Positions 38,716 through 48,211 of a DNA stretch of 64,000 nucleotides are shown here, one piece after another (positions within the stretch are counted from its first letter, which is position 1; each line of letters opens with the position of its first letter). The position numbers and the translations under genes are program-made. This DNA is from Claveliimonas bilis (lineage in GTDB: Bacteria; Bacillota; Clostridia; Lachnospirales; Lachnospiraceae): the NCBI RefSeq assembly GCF_030296775.1, contig NZ_AP027742.1, positions 1,178,001 to 1,242,000 on the forward strand. Reading direction: 5' to 3'. The notes beneath the pieces were generated by a model that saw only the letters and a list, made by a program, of their open reading frames with translations, was not told the origin of the DNA and did no database searches.

Positions 38716-40184
38716 TGAGTCTATCAGTGAAATATAATGACGTGGAATTGAATCAATATATTCATGTGCTGAAAGGCTTTACCCCGAGAATGGGTGCTGA
38801 TTGGCAGCCCCAGGTATTGGAAAATTCAGGGAAGACGAAAGGGTCGGGATTTCAGTATACGACTTATAAAAGCAAGTCTATAGAAATGCCTTTTAGCATC
38901 GAAGGGGATATCGAAACCAGTTATGATATGCTGGAAAAGATTTTAAATGTAGAAAGCCCCAAGCCGCTTGTATTTAGTTGCACACCTGAAAAAATGTATT
39001 ATGCAATTCCCAGTGGAACACTGAATATGGAAGAGGTGTCATATTACGGCGAGGGAACGATCACTTGGATCATTCCTGACGGCGTGGCGCATTCTGCCGC
39101 TGAAAAGAGTTTTACCGCCGCCGAGAATGCGGACGGCATCCTGGAAGCGACGATCATCAACAATGGTACCGAGGAAGTCCCGGTCAGCTATAACATCACC
39201 CAAAACCATGAGAATGGCTTCCTTGGCATTGTATCCGAATACGGGGCCATCCAGTTGGGTAAGATTGATGAAGTCGATGCAGTTCCAGCACAGAAATCAG
39301 AAGTCCTGTTCCGGTGTGATAGTGCAGATGAGTTCCTGTCCGTCTTCACAGTCGGCGAAGGTATCTTTGACAAGAATCAAAATTATGGCAGAGATGGTAC
39401 TTTTGGGAGTGTATCCCTAAACGGACGTCAGTGGCTTGCCCTGAATAGTGTAGGAACCGGCTCTTCCTGGCATGGGGCGATAGCGAAGAAAGATCTGCCG
39501 GCCGATTCCAGCGGAGTGACAGGAGCGAAGAATTTTACCTGTCAATATACCATGTGGTTTGAGACGGGAAAAGTTCCACAGACCGGGGCGATTGAAGTCG
39601 TGATTGGAGATAGCGTTGGTAAGCAGCTTGCGTCCATGCACATCGTTAAGAGCTCCACCAATAGCAACATCTGTTCAGCGGTGTTCCAGGTGGGAAGTGT
39701 AGAGAAAGGGCGCGTGAAGTATGAACCAGGCTATTGGTCCTACACAGCCAAGGGCGGTGTCATTAAGATAGTCAAAACCGGGGAAAGGTTCGAGTTCCAT
39801 TTTAATGGGAAAAAGTATTCTTACAGTGATTCCTCGCTGAAAGATAAGGAAGCTTATTCGGTATCTGTTTCAGAGATCCAGTACAGCAACCGTGGAAAAG
39901 GGAACCTTGTCACACACATGTACTTTGGATATCTCTACTTCCAGAAAGATAATGTGGAGTATCTTAAAGATATCCCGAACCGGTACCCGGAGGACAGCGT
40001 GGTCTATGTTGATGGCGAGGCTGGTAAGGTCTATGTAGACGGCATTCCCAGCCAGCAGGACGAAGTGAAGGGGAGTAAATATTTCAAAGTTCCTCCGGGT
40101 GAGACAAAGGTACAGTTTTACTATTCGGATTTTTCGGATCCACCACCGACAGCGGAAGCGAGGATAAGGGAGGCGTTTTTATAG
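38715..40184 (+). CDS. Distal tail protein with inserted domain (evolved Dit)
   Basis: 489 residues, starting on the last base of the tape measure stop. The N-terminal 130 residues are the Dit hub domain (MSLSVKYNDVELNQYIHVLK, YKSKSIEMPFSIEGDIETSY). Classical Dit proteins have 250-300 residues; here roughly residues 200-420 form an extra beta-rich jelly-roll-like domain (AKNFTCQYTMWFETGKVPQT, ERFEFHFNGKKYSYSD), probably a carbohydrate-binding module. The C-terminus resumes the Dit galectin-like part (YVDGIPSQQDEVKGSKYFKV). Confidence 0.85.
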   Translation: MSLSVKYNDVELNQYIHVLKGFTPRMGADWQPQVLENSGKTKGSGFQYTTYKSKSIEMPFSIEGDIETSYDMLEKILNVESPKPLVFSCTPEKMYYAIPSGTLNMEEVSYYGEGTITWIIPDGVAHSAAEKSFTAAENADGILEATIINNGTEEVPVSYNITQNHENGFLGIVSEYGAIQLGKIDEVDAVPAQKSEVLFRCDSADEFLSVFTVGEGIFDKNQNYGRDGTFGSVSLNGRQWLALNSVGTGSSWHGAIAKKDLPADSSGVTGAKNFTCQYTMWFETGKVPQTGAIEVVIGDSVGKQLASMHIVKSSTNSNICSAVFQVGSVEKGRVKYEPGYWSYTAKGGVIKIVKTGERFEFHFNGKKYSYSDSSLKDKEAYSVSVSEIQYSNRGKGNLVTHMYFGYLYFQKDNVEYLKDIPNRYPEDSVVYVDGEAGKVYVDGIPSQQDEVKGSKYFKVPPGETKVQFYYSDFSDPPPTAEARIREAFL

Positions 40185-43100
40185 ATGATAGAAAATGTAA
40201 GAATCGCGGTACTCAACACGCACGACACAGTGGAGGGATTCCTGGACAACGAAGCGCCGGAATCCCTCCACTATTATGATGACGAACTCCATGAGTACCT
40301 GCAGGGTAGCGCATACACATTCACCTTTACCGCCAGCGCCGATCATGAAGATGCACAGTACCTTGTGGAAGGGAATAAGCTGGCTTTTCTTTATAGGGAA
40401 AAAGAATATTACCTTAATATCATGCATGTGGAACAGGATGAGTATGAGGTCATGGTGGAAGCTTATGGGCTTTTGTTTGAGCTTCTCAATGAGGAGAAAG
40501 AAAAGTACAGTGCTGCCTCGGCTATGAGTTTTGTACAGTACATGGCTGTTATCGATTATGAGCAGACTGTCAAGATTGGCATTAACGAGGTATCAGATAA
40601 GAAGATTAAGACAGAATGGACTGGCACAGATACTATTCTGGCGCGGATTTACTCCCTTGCTAATACCTTTTCTGCAGAAGTGGAGTTCGTAGCAGAACTG
40701 AATGATGACTATTCATTGAAGCAGATTACCATGAATGTCTATAAGGAACACGACGATGAAAATCAGGGTATGGGAACTAGGAGAACAGATATCACTCTCC
40801 GTTATGGAGTAGATGTGGAAGGGATTACCAAGACTTCCGATATCACAGAGCTCTATACAGCGATTCGGCCCTTCGGGAAAGACGGCTTGACTATTACCTC
40901 ACTCAACAAGACCGAGTATGACGCAGACGGCAACGTGGAGTATCAGAGTCTTTCCGGGGACCGAAATATTAAAGCTGTCCAAGCCCGTGACAGGTTCCCT
41001 TCTAATCTGATGGGGAAGGAAAACGATCGGTACATTGCCAAAATCTATGAGTATGATACGGACAACGTCAATATGCTCTACGGGCAAGCCTTGGCCGAGC
41101 TAAAGAAGATCTGTGTTCCGCAAGTCAGTTACGAGGTAAAAGGATATTTTGATACCAACATCGGGGACACGGTAGACATTGAAGATGATGAGTATAATCC
41201 GACTCTTTACCTGGAAGCTAGGGTATCAGAGCAGATCCGGAGCTTCACAGATCCGACCAAAAACAAGACCACCTTCAGCAACTTCCGGGAACTGCAGAGC
41301 CAGATCGATCCGGAGCTGCTTTCCAGAGTGCAGGCATTGGTGGATGCAAACAAGACTTATACCTGCTCTATTATTACTGACAATGGCACTGTCTTTAAGA
41401 ATGGGGAAGGACAGACCACCTTAACCGCCTCTGTGATGGATGCCGGAACGGATCTTACCGATTCCATGACGATCACTTGGAAAAAGGATGGCGTGCTGCA
41501 GGAGATGAGCAAGTCCATCACGGTCCAGGCAGCGGGCATTGAAGGAAAAGCGGTTTACCGGTTTGAAGCCCAGGATGCCGGCGGTATCTTGCGGGGAGTT
41601 TATGAAGTCACTGTCAGCAATGTAACTGATGGGAAAGACGGTGAGAAGGGCGAAAAAGGCGAGAAGGGTGATCCGGGAGAGCGCGGACTCCAAGGTTTGC
41701 AGGGGGAGAAGGGCGATCAGGGAATCCCTGGAAAAGATGGGAAGGACGGAAAGACCAGCTACACCCATATCGCTTATGCCAACAGCGCGGACGGCCAGAC
41801 GGATTTCTCCGTATCTGACAGCAACCGGGAATATGTTGGAATGTATGTGGACTTCACCGAAACGGACAGCCAGGATCCGGGTGATTACGCCTGGAGCAAG
41901 ATCAAAGGAGCAGACGGAAGCCAGGGCACGCCTGGGAAACCGGGAGCAGATGGCAAGACTCCTTATCTTCATATTGCCTATGCCAACAGTGCTGATGGTT
42001 CCAGTGGCTTTTCCACATCGGACAGCACCAATAAGCTGTACATCGGACAGTATACGGATTATACCCAGTCAGACAGCACGGATCCAAGTAAGTATGCCTG
42101 GACAAAGATCAAAGGTGATCCGGGACAGGATGGAGCCGATGGACAGGATGGTAAAGACGGTGCACCGGGAAAAGATGGCGCGGATGGAAAGGATGGTACA
42201 GACGGGATAGGAATTAAGTCTATCACAGAGTATTATGCTGTGTCTGCTTCCAATACGACAGCACCTACATCTTGGAGTACTTCCGTTCCGACCATGACAC
42301 CGACTAATAAGTATCTGTGGAACTACGAAAAGTTCATATATTCCAACGGAACGACTGACGAAAGTGCAAAGAGGGTGATCGGCGTCTATGGAAACACTGG
42401 AGCGACAGGAACGCCAGGGAAGGATGGACAAGACGGGAATGGGATCAGCAGCATAGTAAATTACTATTTAGCTTCCACAGCGTCAAGTGGGGTTACTACC
42501 GGAACCTCCGGATGGACCACTACGCCACAGAGTACCACGACATCCAAGAAATATCTTTGGAACTATGAAAAAACTATATATACAAATGGAAGTGTGGTAA
42601 ATACCACTCCTCATATCATTGGAACACATGGAGCAACGGGACCACAGGGCGCTAAAGGAGACACTGGAGCAACAGGTCCGACCGGTCCGAAAGGCGAGAC
42701 AGGAGCCACCGGACCACAAGGTCCCAAAGGAGAACAGGGAGAAAAAGGAAATACTGGTGCGACAGGTCCACAGGGGCCGAAAGGCGATCAAGGAGAAAAA
42801 GGAAATACCGGCGCCACGGGACCGCAAGGGCCAAAAGGAGATACCGGAGCGACAGGCCCTCAAGGACCAACCGGGCCAAAAGGACCTCAAGGTGCTACGG
42901 GGCCAACGGGACCAAAAGGGTCAGATGGACAGATGCTGTATGCTACATGCGGAACAGGAGCTTCCACGATCGCCAAGGTTGCTACTCTGGCAGCTGGGAC
43001 GCTGACATTGAAAGCAGGCGTCACAGTAGCGGTACGATTCACTTATGCCAATACTGCTTCCAGCCCAACTCTAAATGTGGCGGGAACCGGCGCTAAGGCA

Positions 43101-43760
43101 ATCTACACCCAGGGCGTTAGATATGCATACTGGGCGGCTGGCGCTACAGTGGTATTCACTTACGACGGTGCAAACTGGAGAGTGGCAAGTGAGCCGGTGT
43201 ATGCGAGCACGGCCACGATTGGAAATCCAGTTGGAAGGAATATCTATATTGACAGCACAAGGGTGTATGTACGGAATGGTTCCACGGGATTGTTGGAGAT
43301 AGGAGCGAATAGTGTAGACGGAAGTAATGCAGCATATCTTAAATCCAGTGCAATACGTTTAGGGGTGAAAGGACCTAGTGAGAGCGGTTCTTCATCCACT
43401 CCGCATATTAGAGTAACAGAAGACGGCGCATTCACTCACGAAGGCGAGATCGCTACGAAAAATAATTGTTTTTCAAATAAAATAGGGGCTGCTGTTTCTC
43501 TAATAAACTTAACGGAATATACCTTCTCTTGCAGTGGATATTTACAGGTAGAGGCATCTTATCGTGCGAATTATTATGTCCAATGTAGGCTATATGGCGC
43601 AAATAGACAAAATTATATTACTGTAAATCCTTGTACGGGTGCGTCAGGTGCACCAAGTAATCAAACGGATGTGCTCTTGGTTCAAAAAGGTATGATTTTA
43701 ACCAATATTTCTACAAATAACAAACAGTATAATAAAATATTGTTTTTTCCTTTTGAATAA
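40185..43760 (+). CDS. Tail tip protein: endopeptidase-like, collagen-like repeats, variable C-terminus
   Basis: 1191 residues, starting one base after Dit. Residues 1-400 match the prophage tail endopeptidase/Tal family ([20 protein letters not shown] near the end). An Ig-like segment (430-480) and collagen G-x-y tracts (about 483-520, 575-590, 645-675, 736-755, 814-918) follow. Two related modules ([10 protein letters not shown] at 527 and 595) lie between tracts. A beta-rich knob (920-1007) precedes the C-terminal part. From Asn-Asn-Cys at about 1093 the sequence lies inside an invertible segment (43460-44047), so the last 98 residues may be exchangeable. This is the likely receptor-binding end. 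Confidence 0.88.
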   Translation: MIENVRIAVLNTHDTVEGFLDNEAPESLHYYDDELHEYLQGSAYTFTFTASADHEDAQYLVEGNKLAFLYREKEYYLNIMHVEQDEYEVMVEAYGLLFELLNEEKEKYSAASAMSFVQYMAVIDYEQTVKIGINEVSDKKIKTEWTGTDTILARIYSLANTFSAEVEFVAELNDDYSLKQITMNVYKEHDDENQGMGTRRTDITLRYGVDVEGITKTSDITELYTAIRPFGKDGLTITSLNKTEYDADGNVEYQSLSGDRNIKAVQARDRFPSNLMGKENDRYIAKIYEYDTDNVNMLYGQALAELKKICVPQVSYEVKGYFDTNIGDTVDIEDDEYNPTLYLEARVSEQIRSFTDPTKNKTTFSNFRELQSQIDPELLSRVQALVDANKTYTCSIITDNGTVFKNGEGQTTLTASVMDAGTDLTDSMTITWKKDGVLQEMSKSITVQAAGIEGKAVYRFEAQDAGGILRGVYEVTVSNVTDGKDGEKGEKGEKGDPGERGLQGLQGEKGDQGIPGKDGKDGKTSYTHIAYANSADGQTDFSVSDSNREYVGMYVDFTETDSQDPGDYAWSKIKGADGSQGTPGKPGADGKTPYLHIAYANSADGSSGFSTSDSTNKLYIGQYTDYTQSDSTDPSKYAWTKIKGDPGQDGADGQDGKDGAPGKDGADGKDGTDGIGIKSITEYYAVSASNTTAPTSWSTSVPTMTPTNKYLWNYEKFIYSNGTTDESAKRVIGVYGNTGATGTPGKDGQDGNGISSIVNYYLASTASSGVTTGTSGWTTTPQSTTTSKKYLWNYEKTIYTNGSVVNTTPHIIGTHGATGPQGAKGDTGATGPTGPKGETGATGPQGPKGEQGEKGNTGATGPQGPKGDQGEKGNTGATGPQGPKGDTGATGPQGPTGPKGPQGATGPTGPKGSDGQMLYATCGTGASTIAKVATLAAGTLTLKAGVTVAVRFTYANTASSPTLNVAGTGAKAIYTQGVRYAYWAAGATVVFTYDGANWRVASEPVYASTATIGNPVGRNIYIDSTRVYVRNGSTGLLEIGANSVDGSNAAYLKSSAIRLGVKGPSESGSSSTPHIRVTEDGAFTHEGEIATKNNCFSNKIGAAVSLINLTEYTFSCSGYLQVEASYRANYYVQCRLYGANRQNYITVNPCTGASGAPSNQTDVLLVQKGMILTNISTNNKQYNKILFFPFE

Positions 43761-44047
43761 ACTATCAAGCAAACTTTACAATCACATAGTTTGCCCGAAT
43801 GTGTGTCGCTGTCACTTGTCTATCAAAAACAGCGTACCATGTGCCGCTTTGGTATGAACTGGAAAAGTGTGCATCTGTCGCATTGGCGTCGCCGTTACTA
43901 AATAAAACAGCTGTATTTGCGTTGGAACTATTCGTTACGCCCAATAAACTATTGATTTCAGCATTGGTAAATATAGGGCATGAAGTCTTCCCAGACATTT
44001 TCACTACCTTAGTACCAGCTATCAATTTCTGAAACAAACAATTATTT
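43460..44047. other. Putative invertible segment with alternative tail-tip C-termini
   Basis: AAATAATTGTTT at 43460-43471 and its exact reverse complement at 44036-44047. Both repeats sit at the same codon register (AAT AAT TGT). Within the segment the active C-terminus (plus strand, stop 43758-43760) and a second open frame (minus strand, stop 43765-43767) face each other. Inversion would fuse the second one in frame to the body of the tail protein. No invertase gene is adjacent. Confidence 0.7.
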
Positions 44048-44049
44048 GT
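43765..44049 (-). pseudogene. Silent alternative C-terminus of the tail-tip protein
   Basis: About 93 codons on the reverse strand from TNNCLFQKLIAGTKVV to a stop at 43765. An ORF can begin at a GTG at 44052, but no ribosome site or promoter is present. The start NNC is the same as in the expressed C-terminus at residue 1093, while the rest (IFTNAEINSLLGVTNSSNAN, GTWYAVFDRQVTATHIRANY) is a different small beta-rich domain. It is therefore best read as a stored, unexpressed receptor-binding tip. Confidence 0.7.
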
Positions 44050-44069
44050 CACACAGAAGGAGAAACCTA

Positions 44070-44093
44070 TGGAAATAAGAGCAAGACCAGTTT
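44070..44093 (+). CDS. Possible 7-codon leader peptide
   Basis: ATG at 44070 after GAAGGAGAAACC encodes MEIRARPV and stops at 44091-44093. Its stop lies within the terminator stem at 44084-44107, a leader-attenuator layout. Tentative. Confidence 0.25.
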
Positions 44094-44107
44094 AGGTCTA
44101 TTTTTTA
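44084..44107 (+). terminator. Intrinsic terminator
   Basis: AGACC (44084-44088), loop AGTTTA, GGTCT (44095-44099), then ATTTTTT. It follows the invertible segment and precedes the lysis genes. Confidence 0.7.
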
Positions 44108-44148
44108 TACCTATTTTTACACTCAAAACCAAAAAGGAGGAAAAAACA

Positions 44149-44415
44149 ATGTATGAAGCAACAGAAAAAACCATCACTTTAAGAGGAAGAAGCAAGATCG
44201 TCGTTAAAGAAGGGAATGAGGATGTAGAAAAGGAAGCCGCTGCATTTGATGCGGTTATCAATTCCAATTCTCCCCTCAACATGAACATTTCAGCTTATGT
44301 GACAGACGGGGAAGTGTACAAGGAAAATATCCAGCAGTGCCGGAAGGATGAGAACGAGTTCCGAACCTTCGTCCAGAGCATTCAGGATGAAATGCTGGCG
44401 GCTGCAGAGGAATAA
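44149..44415 (+). CDS. Small phage protein of the lysis region
   Basis: 88 residues, ATG at 44149 after AAAGGAGG. Acidic (KEGNEDVEKEAAAFDAVINS, RTFVQSIQDEMLAAAEE). Occurs between the tail tip and holin; no recognised motif and no membrane segment. Function unknown. Confidence 0.65.
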   Translation: MYEATEKTITLRGRSKIVVKEGNEDVEKEAAAFDAVINSNSPLNMNISAYVTDGEVYKENIQQCRKDENEFRTFVQSIQDEMLAAAEE

Positions 44416-44441
44416 AAAGAAAGGAAGCGAGGTTAATGAAA

Positions 44442-44906
44442 ATGAATTATGCAGAACCCATTATAAACGGGTATAACGCAATCACAGGGACCATTGTTGC
44501 TGTATTATCCTATATATTAGGAGAGCACTGGTTTTTGTTTGTGGCATTTTTGTTTCTAAATGTGGCAGATTGGCTTACAGGATGGATGAAAAGCCGCATG
44601 GCTGGAAGAGAAAATTCTATGGCCGGGTGGAAAGGCGTGCTTAAGAAGCTGGGATACTGGTTGATGATTATGGTAGCATTTGGAGCCAGCGCGGTATTTA
44701 TTGAAATCGGAAAGGCGATTGGAATTGACCTGGGAATCACGACACTGCTTGGCTGGTTTGTTCTTGCAAGTTTGATAATTAATGAAATCCGTTCCATTGT
44801 AGAAAATTTTGTGGAGGCAGGTTACAACGTGCCAGCAGTTTTAGTGAATGGGCTAGAGGTAGCAGATAAAGTAGTGAATAAAGACGAGCATTCGGGGGAC
44901 GCATGA
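44442..44906 (+). CDS. Phage holin (phage_holin_4/TcdE family)
   Basis: 154 residues; ATG at 44442 (44436 also possible) after GAAGCGAGG. Several membrane helices (AITGTIVAVLSYILG, WFLFVAFLFLNVADWLTGWM, LGYWLMIMVAFGASAVFIEI, LGWFVLASLIINEIRSIVEN) and the FLNVADWLTG signature are those of the Clostridial holin/TcdE family. It makes membrane lesions that release the endolysin encoded next. Confidence 0.93.
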   Translation: MNYAEPIINGYNAITGTIVAVLSYILGEHWFLFVAFLFLNVADWLTGWMKSRMAGRENSMAGWKGVLKKLGYWLMIMVAFGASAVFIEIGKAIGIDLGITTLLGWFVLASLIINEIRSIVENFVEAGYNVPAVLVNGLEVADKVVNKDEHSGDA

Positions 44907-44936
44907 CAGCGTCCTCTTTTTTAGGAGGAAAATCTT

Positions 44937-46391
44937 ATGAGCATGAATGGAATTGATATCAGCAACCACCAGGCAGGACTTAATCTTGCAAAAGTGCCTT
45001 GCGACTTTGTGATCTGCAAGGCGACGGAAGGAACCGGATTTGTAGACCGGTATTGCGATGGGTGGATTCAGAAAGCCTTACAGCTGGGGAAAAAAGTAGG
45101 AGTGTATCACTTTGCCACTGGCGGCAGCTCTGGAGTAGCAGAAGCGGATTTCTTCTATAAAAATATAAAGGGTTATGTCGGGAAAGCAATCCTTGTTCTG
45201 GATTGGGAAGCAAATGCAGTGAATAGGGGAGTAGCCTATGCGAAAGCTTTTCTGGATCGGATTTACCAGCTTACAGGTGTGAAGCCGCTCATTTATATGA
45301 GTAATAGTGTAGTACATGCCTATGACTGGTCCAGCGTAGTGAATGCTGATTATGGATTGTGGAACGCGGGGTATTATGCTGGTTATGAGACAATGGGGTA
45401 TAATCCGAATGCACCACTTTATGGTGGAACAGGAAAATGGAAAGCTTGTGCCCTTTATCAGTACACATCATCTGGAAGGCTTTCTGGATGGAATGGCAAT
45501 CTTGACTTGAATGTGTTCTATGGGGACCGTGCGGCATGGGATAAGTATGCAGGAACAGCAGGAGCCGTCTCTTCCGATCCAGACGGTGATATCCGCTCCG
45601 GAGGAACCATGCAGGAGCGAAAGAACGAGTCTGGAGATGTAACCTACCAGGCACATGTCCGGGGACTTGGCTTCCTGGAAAGCAGATGTGACGGACACAT
45701 AGCCGGATCTACCGACCAGAACCGGCGCATTGAAGCAATGAAGGTCGGCTTAAAATCCGGGGCTTACATGGACATCATGGTACACCTGAAAGGAATTGGG
45801 GATAAGCTTTATAAGAATGTCCGGGAGAATATCGTAGTCGGGACTACCGGCCAGAAAAGGCGCATGGAAGCGTTTAAGATCATTACTGAAGAGATTCTTA
45901 GGTATCGAGCGCACAATAAGACCTACGGCTGGGGCGCTTGGGTATCTCAAGGAGAGTGGGCCGGAGTCCGGTGCAAAGGAAAGCAGATGGAGGCGTTCCA
46001 GATCTACAAGCCGATGCTCTTGGTAAGGGGCCATGTCCAGAGTGCTGGCTGGGGTGGCTATGTCGGAGACATGGAAACCGTTGGAACGACCGGAAAAGGC
46101 AAGCGGCTGGAAGCGCTGCAGTTTGATCCGCTGGATGAGGTGATCGAGTGTTCCGCTCATATCCAGGGCGAGGGCTGGGTTCACTATGGAGTGATTACCA
46201 AAGATACTATCATTGGTACAGTAGGCCAGGCAGACCGGCTGGAGTGCTTGCGATTCAAAGGGAACTTCGAGTTCCGGGTACACATCCAGGGAAGCGGCTG
46301 GACAGATTGGACAGAAGCGGATGGAATCGCCACACTTGGAACCACAGGTCAGGCGCTTAGGATTGAAGCGATTCAGTTCAGGAGAAAATAA
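44937..46391 (+). CDS. Endolysin: GH25 lysozyme with ChW repeats
   Basis: 484 residues; ATG at 44937 after TTAGGAGG. Residues 1-200 are a GH25 muramidase with GIDISNHQAGL and the catalytic pair region AILVLDWEANAV; YQYTSSGRLSGWNGNLDLNV closes it. Residues 230-484 contain about five ChW (clostridial hydrophobic W) repeats, each with a GLGFLESRCDG/GWGAWVSQGEWAG-like core and a GTTGQ..R.EA motif, which bind the cell wall. No signal peptide, so release depends on the holin. Confidence 0.95.
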   Translation: MSMNGIDISNHQAGLNLAKVPCDFVICKATEGTGFVDRYCDGWIQKALQLGKKVGVYHFATGGSSGVAEADFFYKNIKGYVGKAILVLDWEANAVNRGVAYAKAFLDRIYQLTGVKPLIYMSNSVVHAYDWSSVVNADYGLWNAGYYAGYETMGYNPNAPLYGGTGKWKACALYQYTSSGRLSGWNGNLDLNVFYGDRAAWDKYAGTAGAVSSDPDGDIRSGGTMQERKNESGDVTYQAHVRGLGFLESRCDGHIAGSTDQNRRIEAMKVGLKSGAYMDIMVHLKGIGDKLYKNVRENIVVGTTGQKRRMEAFKIITEEILRYRAHNKTYGWGAWVSQGEWAGVRCKGKQMEAFQIYKPMLLVRGHVQSAGWGGYVGDMETVGTTGKGKRLEALQFDPLDEVIECSAHIQGEGWVHYGVITKDTIIGTVGQADRLECLRFKGNFEFRVHIQGSGWTDWTEADGIATLGTTGQALRIEAIQFRRK

Positions 46392-46396
46392 AAAAG

Positions 46397-46428
46397 TCCC
46401 CTGGAGCCGTCAAAAGCTCCGGGGATAT
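46397..46428 (+). terminator. Terminator of the late operon
   Basis: TCCCC/GGGGA and GGAGC/GCTCC arms (46397-46407 and 46416-46425) with one bulge, then ATATTT. Last element of the prophage before 130 bp of non-coding sequence and attR. Confidence 0.75.
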
Positions 46429-46551
46429 TTAGGAAAATATTGTATCTCTTCTTTTGTGAAATGTGACGAAATTTTTTGTGCAAAACGCCAGAAACAATAA
46501 AGTTTCTATGCCGAAAATGCGCGGTTTTTTTGGAGCGTCTTAGCCTAAAAT

Positions 46552-46575
46552 GAGTACCCCGTTTGGCGCCGACAA
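46552..46575. other. attR junction
   Basis: Phage GAGTACCCCG, core TTTGG (46562-46566), host CGCCGACAAG. The phage flank creates an ATG at 46550 in frame with the host gene, but without a ribosome site. Together with attL it defines the prophage ends to within the 5-bp core. Confidence 0.85.
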
Positions 46576-47356
46576 GACAATGACGGCCGTACTGTCAGGT
46601 GAGGCAGATATCGGTTTTATGGGATCGGAGGCATCCATCTATACCTACAATGAGGGAGCAAATGATATTGTAGTGAACTTTGCCCAGCTGACACAGCGTG
46701 CCGGGAATTTTCTTGTTGCACGTGAGGAGATGGAGGACTTTTCCTGGGAAGATTTAAAAGGGCATCTTGTCCTTGGCGGACGTAAGGGCGGTATGCCGGA
46801 AATGGTGTTTGAGTATATTCTGAAACAAAACGGCATCGATCCACAGAAGGATCTTACTATTGATCAGAGCATTGATTTTGGCTCCACTGCAGCGGCTTTT
46901 TCCGGAGGAGAAGGAGATTTTACTGTTGAATTTGAACCCGGAGCAACCAGTCTGGAACAGGAAGGAAAAGGATATGTTGTGGCTTCTTTGGGAACAGACA
47001 GCGGCTATGTACCGTACACGGCTTTTTCAGCCAAAGAAAGTTATATCAAAGAAAATCCGGAAGTGATCCAGGGATTTACCAATGCGCTTCAAAAGGGAAT
47101 GGACTATGTGCGGGATCATACGCCGGAGGAGATTGCTGCTGTGATTGAGCCGCAGTTTGAAGAATCAGATCTGGAAACAATTACCACAATCGTAACCAGA
47201 TACTATGAGCAGGATACCTGGGCGGAAAATCTGGTATTTTCAGAAGAGAGTTTTGATCTTCTTCAGGATATTCTTGAAGAGGCAGGGGAATTAAGTAATC
47301 GTGCTCCTTATGAAAAGCTTGTTAATACAGAATTTGCGGAAGAAGCTGCAAAATAA
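46568..47356 (+). pseudogene. NMT1/SsuA-type substrate-binding protein, C-terminal part
   Basis: 262 codons continuing the gene interrupted at 7129. The sequence DKTMTAVLSGEADIGFMGSE is the conserved second block of NMT1/SsuA-type binding proteins, then FLVARE, LKGHLVLGGRKGGMPE, QGFTNALQKGMDYV. Joined to codons 1-84 it gives a 346-residue lipoprotein of normal family length. While the prophage is present the protein cannot be made whole; no transporter ATPase or permease gene lies next to it in this window. Confidence 0.9.
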
Positions 47357-47389
47357 GGAATATTGCATAAAGTACATCATGTGTATCAT

Positions 47390-47430
47390 AAAAACAGCCT
47401 GACAGAATTAAAGCTGTCCGGCTGTTTTTA
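47390..47430. terminator. Bidirectional terminator
   Basis: AAAAACAGCC with GACAG on the left pairs with CTGTC and GGCTGTTTTT on the right. It serves the binding-protein gene and the convergent DUF1836 gene. Confidence 0.85.
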
Positions 47431-47434
47431 ACGG

Positions 47435-48046
47435 TTACTTTTCTTTTTTTCGCGAAGAATTATCCGGAAGCTGGTCGATCAGTTTTTCCATCAGCAGTTT
47501 TTTTACATACACATCAAAGGCCAGACTGCAGATAAAAGAGAAAAGCTGCAGCGCCTCTCTGTCTTCCGCAGGAGCGTCCTGAAAAGTTTCCTGGGAGGAG
47601 CAATAGAGCTTTGAGATATCCTTTGCAAGAGAATCAATCCTGGATTTTTCCAGACTGCATACCTCTTCATAGATGGATGTAATGTTAAAGCCATCATTTT
47701 TACCGAAATATTTGTCGGTCAGAGGTTTTAAAAGTGACTCAATATCCTTGATAGAAAGAATGTTTTTAAAATAGTAAATAAAGATCATGACAAGGACATG
47801 TTCTTTTGAATACTTCTTTTTTACCGGAGGCGGAAGAAGATTGTTTTTGGCGTAATTATTGATCATGGTCTTTGTAAGAATTTTATCTTCTTTATACCGC
47901 CGTGTAGATCCAAGCTGATTCTCCATAAAAGTGGTTACCTGATCCATGTAAAGTTCTATATTGGGGATTTCTTCCGGTTTTACATAATCAATTCTTGAAA
48001 TGCTCTGTAAAATGCTGTTCAGCATATCTTTTGTGTCAATTGTCAT
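47435..48046 (-). CDS. DUF1836 protein
   Basis: 203 residues, ATG at 48046. DUF1836 features are present: MDQVTTFMENQLGSTRRYKE, KILTKTMINNYAKNNLLPPP and KKYSKEHVLVMIFIYYFKNI. The family is found in Clostridia, contains a MerR-like DNA-binding segment and is often linked to stress or BglG-type control; its role is not settled. Convergent with the binding-protein gene. Confidence 0.88.
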   Translation of the reverse strand: MTIDTKDMLNSILQSISRIDYVKPEEIPNIELYMDQVTTFMENQLGSTRRYKEDKILTKTMINNYAKNNLLPPPVKKKYSKEHVLVMIFIYYFKNILSIKDIESLLKPLTDKYFGKNDGFNITSIYEEVCSLEKSRIDSLAKDISKLYCSSQETFQDAPAEDREALQLFSFICSLAFDVYVKKLLMEKLIDQLPDNSSRKKEK

Positions 48047-48133
48047 AAGATTATCACCTCAACATGGACATTATATAGTATTTAAAACCAGATGGCAAGC
48101 ATTTCATAATTTATAACAAGCAAAATTATAATA

Positions 48134-48161
48134 TTACGAATAAGAAAAATTATGATATAAT
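48134..48161 (+). promoter_or_regulatory. Promoter of the NYN gene
   Basis: TTACGA (48134-48139), 16-bp spacer, TATAAT (48156-48161), about 50 bp before the start codon in an AT-rich gap. Confidence 0.6.
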
Positions 48162-48211
48162 ACTCCATAAGTAATGTTCGCAGAAGCGGAAAATGAAAAC
48201 CGGAGGAAAAA

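Larger units (their letters stand above)
7125..46566. mobile_element. Complete-looking siphovirus-type prophage, 39.4 kb
   Basis: Bounded by TTTGG at 7125-7129 and 46562-46566, inside a substrate-binding protein gene whose halves rejoin in frame. It contains all modules of a temperate tailed phage in the standard order: integrase, lysogeny switch, recombination/replication, packaging, head, connector, long non-contractile tail, lysis. The tape measure, Dit and tail endopeptidase without sheath genes indicate siphovirus morphology. No inactivated structural gene was seen apart from the cassette state of the tail tip, so the prophage may be inducible. Confidence 0.95.

Noticed and set aside
41629-42210. 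Long alternative frame inside the tail-tip gene
   Set aside because: It is a by-product of the repetitive collagen-type codons; the main frame is open for 1191 codons with recognisable domains.
42640-42920. Short regular repeats resembling a CRISPR array
   Set aside because: The periodicity is nine bases or multiples and follows G-x-y codons in frame; there are no spacers of constant length and no cas genes.
46550-46567. ATG at the right phage end as a true start for the binding-protein C-terminal half
   Set aside because: There is no ribosome site or signal peptide, and the half would lack the first lobe of the protein; it is an accident of the attR junction.
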